From contig JAJHQR010000006.1 of the NCBI GenBank assembly GCA_020833255.1, positions 1-40,912 of the forward strand: DNA of 40,912 bases, written 5' to 3'. The stretch is from Desulfurococcaceae archaeon (GTDB taxonomy: Archaea > Thermoproteota > Thermoprotei_A > Sulfolobales > NBVN01). The notes under the pieces are model-generated. The model was given only the letters and a program-made list of their open reading frames with translations. It was not told where the DNA came from and ran no database searches. Numbering within the stretch: position 1 is the first letter of the stretch; every line of letters begins with the position of its first letter. Positions 32,643 to 39,594 of this stretch are shown piece after piece. The position numbers and the translations under genes are program-made.

Positions 32643-32737
32643 TAATCACTCTTAACACTGGTTAAAACTATTTCTAGCTTAGTTATTAATCAGTGCTAGG
32701 GAATCACGAATCGATGCTTTCCCCTTCCTCAAGCAAA

Positions 32738-32748
32738 ACTTATAAGCT
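32738..32748 (+). promoter_or_regulatory. TATA box of ahcY
   Basis: AACTTATAAGC is centred about 40 bp upstream of ATG 32783, predicting a leader of about 14 nt. Confidence 0.5.
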
Positions 32749-32782
32749 TGTTTCACACCATAAATGACGAGGCTCTCGAGTT

Positions 32783-34039
32783 ATGGTAGCATTTAAGGTT
32801 GCTGATTTAGGGTTAAGTGAGGCCGGGTTTAAGATTATTGAGTGGGCTGAGAGGCACATGCCCGTCTTAATGAGGCTTAAGAACGAGTTTATGAGGGAGA
32901 AACCCTTAAGCGGTGTTAGGGTTGCCGCCGTTCTCCACGTGACTAAAGCTACCGCAGTCTTAGTGAGGGTTCTGGTTAGCGGCGGTGCTGAGGTTTGGTT
33001 AGCGGGGAGTAACCCCCTCTCCACTCAGGACGCCGTGGCCGCCGCCCTAGCGTCTGAGGGTGTGCACGTGTTCGCTTGGAGGGGGCAGACGCCTGCGGAG
33101 TACTACGAGTGTATATCTAGGGTGGCTTCCTCGGAACCTAACGTAGTCATAGATGATGGTGCGGACCTGCACGCGTACTTACACAGCGAGCGCAGAGACG
33201 TAGGCTCCAGGGTTTGGGGAGGGACTGAAGAGACTACTACAGGAGTTAATAGGTTGAGATCTCTTGAGAGGAGTGGGAGGCTCCTATACCCTGTGATAGC
33301 TGTTAACGACTCGTTAACTAAGTTCATGTTTGATAATAGGTACGGTACGGGGCAGTCAGCGATTGACGGGATACTTAGGGCTACGAACGTTCTCCTAGCA
33401 GGCAAGATCTTCGTGGTGGCCGGGTACGGGTGGGTAGGTAAGGGAATAGCTATGAGAGCGCGTGGCATGGGCGCTAGGGTGGTTGTGACTGAGGTAGATC
33501 CTGTGAGAGCTTTAGAAGCCGTTATGGATGGTTTCGAGGTAATGCCTATGAGTAAGGCTAGCTTGATAGGGGATATCTTCGTCACCGCTACCGGGAATAA
33601 GGGGGTGATTAGGGAGGAGCACTTCAAGGTGATGAAGGACGGGGCAATACTGTGTAACGCAGGACACTTCAACGTGGAGGTAAGCGTTGAAGACCTGGAG
33701 AGGATTTCGGTAGGTAAGAGGGTTGTGAGACCCAACCTAGAAGAGTACTCACTCCCCGACGGCAGGAAGCTCTACCTAATAGGTGAGGGCAGGCTAGTCA
33801 ACCTAGTAGCTGCTGAGGGACACCCCAGCGAGGTAATGGACATGAGCTTCGCTAATCAAGCACTAGCAACCAAGTACATAGTCCTAAACAAGGAGAAGCT
33901 TGAGAAACGCGTTCACGTATTGCCGAGAAGCATAGACGAGAGGATAGCTGAGATTAAGCTAGAGTCAATGAATATAGAAATAGATAAGCTAACGGAGGAG
34001 CAGATAAGGTACTTAACGTCGTGGGAGTACGGGACGTAA
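32783..34039 (+). CDS. ahcY: S-adenosylhomocysteine hydrolase
   Basis: A 418-aa enzyme, the length of archaeal and thermophilic bacterial forms. The NAD-binding loop is [21 protein letters not shown]; catalytic-site stretches include [23 protein letters not shown] with the conserved Lys and Asp pair, and [10 protein letters not shown]. It hydrolyses S-adenosylhomocysteine, the product of methyl transfer from SAM, to homocysteine (some archaeal enzymes instead prefer the inosine analogue). Homocysteine is the acceptor for the core MetE at 4950, so both belong to the methionine cycle although far apart. ATG 32783 is the start. Confidence 0.95.
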   Translation: MVAFKVADLGLSEAGFKIIEWAERHMPVLMRLKNEFMREKPLSGVRVAAVLHVTKATAVLVRVLVSGGAEVWLAGSNPLSTQDAVAAALASEGVHVFAWRGQTPAEYYECISRVASSEPNVVIDDGADLHAYLHSERRDVGSRVWGGTEETTTGVNRLRSLERSGRLLYPVIAVNDSLTKFMFDNRYGTGQSAIDGILRATNVLLAGKIFVVAGYGWVGKGIAMRARGMGARVVVTEVDPVRALEAVMDGFEVMPMSKASLIGDIFVTATGNKGVIREEHFKVMKDGAILCNAGHFNVEVSVEDLERISVGKRVVRPNLEEYSLPDGRKLYLIGEGRLVNLVAAEGHPSEVMDMSFANQALATKYIVLNKEKLEKRVHVLPRSIDERIAEIKLESMNIEIDKLTEEQIRYLTSWEYGT

Positions 34040-34086
34040 TCCAAGAATAAATACCTCGAAAACTCAATAACTTCGGTGAGTGATCA

Positions 34087-34710
34087 CTGCACGACAAGAC
34101 GACCCCGGGAAGGAATCTCACACTACTGTTGGCGACCATCCTAATATGCGGCATTGCGGTTAACGCGTTAATAGTTGCGGGAAGCAGCTTAACGAACTAT
34201 AATTTCATCACGTTCGGTTCTAAGACATGCCCCCACTGCAAGAACCTGCACGACTTCTTCAGCAAAAACTACCAAGGTAGGTATTGCTTTTTCTGGGTTG
34301 AGGACTCTGACGGCTCAAGACTTTTTTACGAGTTATATACTGTGGAGATCAATCACGGCTTAAGTCAAGGTTACGCATACGCGGTCCCGCAAACACTAGT
34401 ACTCAGGGACGGGGCCCCTATCGCGGTGGTTATAGGGGAGGTAACGGATGTTGGGTTCTGGAACCAGCTAGTATCGAGTGACGTTACGGGCGAGATCCCG
34501 ATCTATCTCGGGAGCAACAAGCATAATGTCGTGTTACCTAATGAGTCGCTCGCGAAACTCCTCTCAGACCTGGAGAAAGCCGTTCAAACACAGACCTCCC
34601 AGACCCCTCAACCAAACAATAATGCCTCACTTAGCTTAATCGGGTTAGGCTTAGTGATAGTCGGTATTGCCGCTCTCGTATTGTATGTCGTGAAGCGCGT
34701 GACTTCATGA
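34087..34710 (+). CDS. Membrane-anchored thioredoxin-like protein, probable CTG start
   Basis: An extracytoplasmic thioredoxin-like protein with the redox motif CPHC in FGSKTCPHCKNLHDFF, the cis-Pro loop AVPQTLVL, and a C-terminal membrane helix (SLIGLGLVIVGIAALVLYVV). A TTG at 34129 would begin inside the N-terminal hydrophobic helix. Translating the open frame upstream gives a basic start (HDKTTPGRN) followed by the full helix, and the first usable codon is CTG 34087, 6 nt after GGTGAG. I therefore place the start there, giving 207 aa. It may help form or reduce disulfides in exported proteins; no partner gene adjoins. Confidence 0.65.
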   Translation: MHDKTTPGRNLTLLLATILICGIAVNALIVAGSSLTNYNFITFGSKTCPHCKNLHDFFSKNYQGRYCFFWVEDSDGSRLFYELYTVEINHGLSQGYAYAVPQTLVLRDGAPIAVVIGEVTDVGFWNQLVSSDVTGEIPIYLGSNKHNVVLPNESLAKLLSDLEKAVQTQTSQTPQPNNNASLSLIGLGLVIVGIAALVLYVVKRVTS

Positions 34711-34722
34711 GAATCAATTCGT

Positions 34723-36189
34723 TTAGGTCTTAGGTCTCACCAGCTTAGGGATCACGTAACCCGCTAACGTGGTAATCGAAGTTATTATGAGTATTAGTGC
34801 GGAGACCGGTAACCCGTAATAAGAGGTTAGGAAGGTTCTCCTAGGTCCTAAAGTTAGTGCGAAGCCGAAAGCTGTGGAAGCCCCTACCAGTAGTGAGAGT
34901 AACGCAGCCCCCCTCTGAACCCTCCCCCTACTCTCGTGAGGCGCTAACCAAGCAGCTATGGTTACTGGAGCTAGCGGGAGTAGCAGGACGGAGGTGAGTA
35001 CTGAGAGGTCTACGACGAACCCTAGCCTCAGATACGCTAGGTAGGCTGAGGCGATCGTTAGCAACGCTACTACGGTGTTAGATAGCTTGAAGACGCTTAC
35101 GCCGCTCACGCCGCGCTTCTCTATTAGGTCTCTGACGAAGGAGGAAGCCACCGTGAGTATTATTGAGTCGGCCGTGCTGACGGCCGCGGCCAGTATCGAC
35201 ACGTATATGAAGGAAGCCAGCACTGGGTGAAGCCTAGATATTAGTGTTGGAGTCACCGAGTCTTGCTTACTGACGAACCCGAAAAGACCTAACTCTGTGA
35301 GACCCCTTGCTAAGAGTCCAACGCAGACGACCGCGATCGTGTATATGAAGCCGTATGCAGAGAATAGCACGACGGACTTCTTATAAGACCCCATGTCTTT
35401 ATGGACGTACAACCTCACAACTACTTGAGGGTTCGTGGCCGCGAAGAATACCCACGGTATCGTGTAAGCTAGGAAGGTTGGTAGGGTCCAGAAACTAGTT
35501 ATGCTTAGGAAGCCTTTCTCGCTTAACACGCTCATGACTTGATTCACCGTAGTACCTGATGACGGCGCCACGTTGTATAGTAGCGAGAATATCAGGGCTG
35601 CCGCGGCGGACAGCATCCAAATACCTTGGTAAGCGTCCGTGGTAGCAACACTCCACATACCAGCTAAAACAGTCCATACCAACGTGAGAGCGCTCATTAC
35701 TACGATGCCTGCCTCATACCCTGCCCCGAGACTCTCGAAAATCGCGGCAACACCGACCATCTGCGCCGTGACGTAGGGTATCATAGCGACTAGGTATATA
35801 CCTACCACGACATACCCTATCGCTCTAGACCCGTAGAGGTCTGAGAGCATCTCGGACGGGCTGACCCACCCCCTCTCCCTAGCCATGGCCCACACAGTAG
35901 GTCCTAGAACAGCCAGTATTACCACGGTCACCAACAGGTAAGCTAGTTCAAAGCCTAGAGCACCGACCCCGCTAAAGTACGTGAGTCCGACGAGGCCTAC
36001 CATCATGAACGCGCTGTATGTCGTCGCTGCGTAAGTCATGGAAGCCAGGAACCAACCCAGCCTATAACCGGAGACGAAGTAATCCTTACTAGACTTAACA
36101 CCGTAACGTCTCGATAAGTAAGCTATTAAGGAACCTAGCGAGACGTACGCTACCAACATCAAGGAGAATGCGAGTAGTAAGTCACTCAT
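34723..36189 (-). CDS. Sodium:solute symporter (SSS family), possible thiamine-precursor transporter
   Basis: A 488-aa SSS/SLC5 membrane protein with about 13 helices (SLGSLIAYLSRRYGVKSSKDYFVSGYRLGWFLASMTYAATTYSAFMMVG at the N-terminus; AAAVSTADSIILTVASSFVRDL in the middle are family segments). It overlaps by 4 nt a 61-aa two-helix membrane protein, as PanF-type symporters overlap small partners. The divergent regulator carries an NMT1/ThiY-like sensor, and tenA, thi4 and thiDN follow, so uptake of thiamine or a pyrimidine precursor is a reasonable guess; an SSS transporter (ThiV) has been proposed for such a role in other organisms. Substrate is inferred from context only. Confidence 0.82.
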   Translation of the reverse strand: MSDLLLAFSLMLVAYVSLGSLIAYLSRRYGVKSSKDYFVSGYRLGWFLASMTYAATTYSAFMMVGLVGLTYFSGVGALGFELAYLLVTVVILAVLGPTVWAMARERGWVSPSEMLSDLYGSRAIGYVVVGIYLVAMIPYVTAQMVGVAAIFESLGAGYEAGIVVMSALTLVWTVLAGMWSVATTDAYQGIWMLSAAAALIFSLLYNVAPSSGTTVNQVMSVLSEKGFLSITSFWTLPTFLAYTIPWVFFAATNPQVVVRLYVHKDMGSYKKSVVLFSAYGFIYTIAVVCVGLLARGLTELGLFGFVSKQDSVTPTLISRLHPVLASFIYVSILAAAVSTADSIILTVASSFVRDLIEKRGVSGVSVFKLSNTVVALLTIASAYLAYLRLGFVVDLSVLTSVLLLPLAPVTIAAWLAPHESRGRVQRGAALLSLLVGASTAFGFALTLGPRRTFLTSYYGLPVSALILIITSITTLAGYVIPKLVRPKT

Positions 36190-36371
36190 ATGAGGTCCCT
36201 CACTAAAAGCAGGTTAGTTATCGTTAACCAGATCAAGGTGGTGAGGGACCAAAAGAGGGTTAATTCAAGCCCTCGAGACTCTTTGAGCGTGACGTACGGC
36301 ACTACGTAGAAGAGCGCTATCACAACGATACTTAATATCGTGTAGGGGGTTCTCAACCTACGAGGTCTCAT
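36186..36371 (-). CDS. Small two-helix membrane protein, symporter partner
   Basis: About 61 aa with two hydrophobic helices (YTILSIVVIALFYVVPYVTL and LFWSLTTLIWLTITNLLLV) joined by a short charged loop. The size and the 4-nt overlap with the SSS gene match the small accessory proteins (DUF997/DUF3311-like) often encoded with SSS symporters. ATG 36371 is chosen over TTG 36401 because the promoter TATA box (36400-36410) and the palindrome at 36381-36394 lie in that interval. Confidence 0.65.
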   Translation of the reverse strand: MRPRRLRTPYTILSIVVIALFYVVPYVTLKESRGLELTLFWSLTTLIWLTITNLLLVRDLI

Positions 36372-36380
36372 TTGTTTCCC

Positions 36381-36410
36381 CGAACAATTGTTCGATAACA
36401 AAATATAAGC
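36381..36410. promoter_or_regulatory. 14-bp perfect palindrome beside a shared TATA box
   Basis: CGAACAATTGTTCG (36381-36394) is a perfect palindrome. AAATATAAGC at 36401-36410 can serve as TATA box for both directions (GCTTATATTT on the minus strand). On the minus strand the palindrome falls exactly between the TATA box and the predicted start of the symporter transcript, a classical repressor position. The HTH regulator starts 28 bp to the right. Confidence 0.6.
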
Positions 36411-36437
36411 TTTAACTTACAGTGCTTATTGGGGAAG

Positions 36438-37466
36438 ATGCCTCCTAGATCCGTAGTTCGGGAAAAGGTGTTAGAAGCTCTGAGGATGGGTGCTGGTGAG
36501 TTAGTGCCTCAAAGCTACATACACAAGTCTTTAAAGATTTCTAGAAGCAGGGTATCGGAGATCCTCGGCGAGCTTGAGCGTGAGGGCTTGATATCTAGGG
36601 TTAAGGTAGGTAATCAATACCTGATCAAGTTACTTGATTTTAGGGGGGAGCCCCCCAGTAGGTTGAGGGTTTTTCGCGTAGGTCTTGTGTGGTCTAGTGA
36701 GTACCCGTTCCTAACGATCTTCGCTAAGAAGGTTAAGGAAGAACTCAACGCGATTATTAAGACGGTGGTTTTCACTAGCTCCATACAAGCTACTAAGGCG
36801 TTGGTGTTAGGGGATCTTGAGCTAGCTCTGACGCCCACGATAACGCAACTACATTTCTACTCAGCGTTCAAGAATTTCAGGATTATTGGAGGGGGTGCCT
36901 ACGGTGGCTCTAAGGTGTTAGTGAAGGATTCGGCTAGTGCTCACACAACATACTCAAGCGAGTTATCTACGATGGACTTGGTGAGGTCCCTATCTATGAG
37001 GGAGGGGATAATACCCGCGGATACATTAACAAGGTATTTCAGGAGCCCTGAAGAAATTCTTAAAGCGATCTCCGCTGAAGCCGTTAAGTACGCTGTTGTC
37101 TGGCACCCGATATATAGGAGGTTGGAGAGGGCTGGGTACAGGGAGGTCTTGAGGAGCGAGGATCTTGAGGTTATGTATTGCTGCACATTAGCCGCCTCCA
37201 CAGCAGTGCCTGAAGAAACGCGTCGCGTGCTGAGCAAGGTTTACAGAGAGTCTTTAGAGGAGTACAGGAAAGCGCCTGAGAGATGGGTTGATTGGTACTC
37301 TCTGCAGGTAGGCATACCGAGAGACGTGGTATTAGATGGTGTGAGGGAGTATAAGGTAAACCCGGTCCTGAATAAGGTAGAACTCCGAAAATACGCTGGC
37401 AAGATACCCGTAGAGATACCGAGTGCTGACACCGTATTGAATGAGGTCTTGGAGACGGAAGAGTGA
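36438..37466 (+). CDS. HTH regulator fused to an NMT1/ThiY-like substrate-binding domain
   Basis: About 342 aa. The first 65 residues form a winged helix (SYIHKSLKISRSRVSEILGELEREGLISRVKVGNQYLIKL). The rest looks like a periplasmic-binding-protein fold of the NMT1/SsuA/ThiY type, without signal peptide or lipobox: FRVGLVWSSEYPFLTIFAKKVKEEL, TTYSSELSTMDLVRSLSMREGI, VWHPIYRRLERAGYREVL. This suggests a cytoplasmic sensor that binds a small molecule, plausibly a thiamine pyrimidine precursor. ATG 36438 (GGGGA directly upstream, TATA at 36401-36410) is preferred to TTG 36429. It is divergent from the symporter unit across a palindrome, so it probably regulates that promoter and its own. Confidence 0.68.
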   Translation: MPPRSVVREKVLEALRMGAGELVPQSYIHKSLKISRSRVSEILGELEREGLISRVKVGNQYLIKLLDFRGEPPSRLRVFRVGLVWSSEYPFLTIFAKKVKEELNAIIKTVVFTSSIQATKALVLGDLELALTPTITQLHFYSAFKNFRIIGGGAYGGSKVLVKDSASAHTTYSSELSTMDLVRSLSMREGIIPADTLTRYFRSPEEILKAISAEAVKYAVVWHPIYRRLERAGYREVLRSEDLEVMYCCTLAASTAVPEETRRVLSKVYRESLEEYRKAPERWVDWYSLQVGIPRDVVLDGVREYKVNPVLNKVELRKYAGKIPVEIPSADTVLNEVLETEE

Positions 37467-37522
37467 GTGCTTGAACAACAGCATTTGACGAGGAAAAAGA
37501 CGTGCTTAACTCACGGATTGAG

Positions 37523-38074
37523 TTACCTTCTCAAAAACCCTATGATCGCCCCTATTATGAAGCCCGTGGCGATAGGGCCCACTATCACTACTCCCAGTAC
37601 TTGAAGAGCTGTGATTATGTAGGGCATGGCGTTAACTATCTCGGGGAAGAGCTTGCTTAGCAACGTGTTGAGTGAGTCTCCAAGACTCCATACTGAGAGG
37701 AAGGACCCTACAACCAACGTGATGAGTAACGCTATCACGTACTTTATTATCTTGAAGGAGAAGTAACCGAGCAAGAACCCCATCAAGAACTGAATGAGTG
37801 TTGAGGCGTAGAACTTCGGGTTCGACATGAGTTCTGAGATCAAGTCAGAGAAAGTGTTTTGATCCCCGCTCGCATCACTAGCTACGCCAATACCGGGCAA
37901 GACAACTATTAACACGAGACTCGCTGCAACTAAGCATGCGAGAGATAAACCCCTCAATTCTATTACACCGAATATATTCTCGGCAAGCTTCTTTATTAAG
38001 TATCGACCCCTAACACACTTAAGGATATCGTCGGCAATACCCTGGAACGCGGGGAGAACTCGGTGTTTAGTCAT
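37523..38074 (-). CDS. FUN14-like membrane protein of unknown function
   Basis: A 183-aa membrane protein with about four helices: one near 42-66 and three in the C-terminal 90 residues (FLMGFLLGYFSFKIIKYVIALLITLVVGSF, then ITALQVLGVVIVGPIATGFIIGAIIGFLRR). Small-residue spacing and the closing GFxxGxxIGF pattern resemble the FUN14 family, but this is a resemblance only. It overlaps tenA by 8 nt and is therefore co-expressed with thiamine genes; a role in transport or membrane organisation is possible. Confidence 0.55.
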   Translation of the reverse strand: MTKHRVLPAFQGIADDILKCVRGRYLIKKLAENIFGVIELRGLSLACLVAASLVLIVVLPGIGVASDASGDQNTFSDLISELMSNPKFYASTLIQFLMGFLLGYFSFKIIKYVIALLITLVVGSFLSVWSLGDSLNTLLSKLFPEIVNAMPYIITALQVLGVVIVGPIATGFIIGAIIGFLRR

Positions 38075-38741
38075 ACCTGAAAATGAAGTGCTCCCTCCTA
38101 TATGCTGAGTCCCAAAACATGTATTCGTAGATTGAGCTTATTTTGAAAGCTCTTGAAGCTCTAGACCAGAGATCCGCGCTCGCGTGACTTAAGACCTCGT
38201 CCAGTATTTCTAAAACCCTCTCAACGTACTTAGCATACTCTTTAGAGGAATAGAGCGAGATCCACTTACTGTAGAGTGGGTGCGGCGACCCCACGTCCTC
38301 TAGGTAGCGCCCGACCTCGAGATATATCCAGTAGCAGGGGGTTACCGCTGCTACGCCGACGGGGAACTCGCTCAGTAGCACCGTCCTCCATAGATGGTTT
38401 ACGTACCCCATGTTGGTAGGTGTTGGGAGTGTTTTCTTAAGGTCTTCGGGCGTGAGGTTCCAGGCGCGGAAGTATTCGTTGTGCAGTGCTTTCTCAAACT
38501 CCAGTATCGCTATCGAGTCCTCAGCGAATACCTTAACCCACTCCTCCCTAGGCGCTTTCCCAGCAAGTGTTGCTAGCACGCGTGAGTACTCGTCTAAGTA
38601 TAGCGCGTCTTGAATCACGTAATACTTGAACACTCCCTCGTCTAGCGTGCCCTTACTCAACTCCTCTATGAAAGGGTGCTTGATTATCGCGTTGAAAACC
38701 TTGCTTACTTCCTCCCACAAGGTTTTTGAAGGTTTGCCCAT
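38067..38741 (-). CDS. tenA: TenA family aminopyrimidine aminohydrolase (thiaminase II)
   Basis: A 224-aa all-helical enzyme. The active-site Cys is Cys136 (AAVTPCYWIYLEVG), the substrate Asp is Asp45 (YYVIQDALYL), and the C-terminal Glu is Glu206 (SSIYEYMFWDSAY), matching the catalytic set of Bacillus TenA. TenA hydrolyses aminomethyl-pyrimidine products of thiamine breakdown to HMP, feeding salvage. It follows thi4 by 10 nt and overlaps the FUN14-like gene, in one unit on the minus strand. Confidence 0.92.
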   Translation of the reverse strand: MGKPSKTLWEEVSKVFNAIIKHPFIEELSKGTLDEGVFKYYVIQDALYLDEYSRVLATLAGKAPREEWVKVFAEDSIAILEFEKALHNEYFRAWNLTPEDLKKTLPTPTNMGYVNHLWRTVLLSEFPVGVAAVTPCYWIYLEVGRYLEDVGSPHPLYSKWISLYSSKEYAKYVERVLEILDEVLSHASADLWSRASRAFKISSIYEYMFWDSAYRREHFIFRYD

Positions 38742-38751
38742 GGCTGAGGCC

Positions 38752-39525
38752 TCACCTAACCTCCCTCACTATTTCCTCAGCTACCTTCTTACCTGAAAGC
38801 AGCATGCTACTGAATATGGGCCCCATCCTATGAATATGCTTTAACGCGGCTACAGCCATCCCAGCAACGTAAAGCCCCTCAACTACCTTACCGGTCATCT
38901 CAACAACTCTTGCCTCACTCAATTCCGAGTAAGCTGATCTCTCACCCAGTAATCTAATGCCTGCGGACGGGTTCTTCCTCTCAAGTATCTTCAAGACTTC
39001 CGCGTCATGTCCTGTAGCGTCCACCACCGCTCTAGAGTAGATGAATAGGGGGTCGACGTGGAGTCCTGCTAAGGGCACTGCACTCCACTGCACGACAACG
39101 CCGACAACTCTGAAAGGGTCTTCACGCACTATCAAGTCCTCGACAGTGATGCCGTGAATTATCTTAGCACCGGAGTCTATCGCCCCGGCCGCTAGCTTAG
39201 CCATGAGCTCGGAGGAGTCCAGCACGTATAGGTCGTACTCACTCACGTACTCGTACTTAACCCTGAATTCGTTGAGTATTGGGAGAGCTCTCGCGTCAAC
39301 CACTATCTTGTGTAGTAGCATGCCGCCACCCCCTATACCGCCCCCGAAGCTCAGCCTCCTCTCCAAAACCACCGTCTTAAGACCTGAGCTCGCTAAGTAC
39401 TTAGCTGCCGTAAGACCTGAGGGACCCGCACCAACCACCACGACATCTGCGTTAATTAGTTTTAGCCAGTCCTCGGCCGTGGACCTCCATATAGCTTTAG
39501 AAATCCTTGACTCAAGAGGCTCCAT
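38752..39525 (-). CDS. thi4: Thi4-family thiazole synthase, sulfide-dependent archaeal type
   Basis: About 257 aa. The dinucleotide motif is [18 protein letters not shown] (29-45), and the Thi4 loop [11 protein letters not shown] is at 60-70. In the segment equivalent to the yeast sacrificial cysteine, the protein has His156 (AGLHVDPL), as in Methanocaldococcus Thi4, which acts catalytically with free sulfide instead of donating its own sulfur. It makes the thiazole phosphate moiety of thiamine from NAD and glycine. ATG 39525 is chosen because GGTGG lies 7 nt upstream; an upstream TTG at 39555 falls within the promoter repeat. Confidence 0.92.
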   Translation of the reverse strand: MEPLESRISKAIWRSTAEDWLKLINADVVVVGAGPSGLTAAKYLASSGLKTVVLERRLSFGGGIGGGGMLLHKIVVDARALPILNEFRVKYEYVSEYDLYVLDSSELMAKLAAGAIDSGAKIIHGITVEDLIVREDPFRVVGVVVQWSAVPLAGLHVDPLFIYSRAVVDATGHDAEVLKILERKNPSAGIRLLGERSAYSELSEARVVEMTGKVVEGLYVAGMAVAALKHIHRMGPIFSSMLLSGKKVAEEIVREVR

Positions 39526-39546
39526 TTTAACCCACCAATAAAACCT

Positions 39547-39579
39547 AATTATCAAGGTTTTTATTCTTTAGTGATAATT
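39547..39579. promoter_or_regulatory. Inverted repeat around the shared thi4/thiDN promoter
   Basis: AATTATCA (39547-39554) and TGATAATT (39572-39579) are perfect 8-bp inverted arms with 17 bp between them. The AT-rich centre (TTTTTATTC, 39558-39566) is placed as TATA box for both thiDN (start 39595) and thi4 (start 39525). This looks like a thiamine-responsive operator. Confidence 0.5.
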
Positions 39580-39594
39580 GAGTGTGGTGAGAGT

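Noticed and set aside
39526-39594. TPP riboswitch upstream of thi4 or thiDN
   Set aside because: The whole divergent gap is 69 bp and contains promoter elements, leaving no room for the conserved TPP aptamer.
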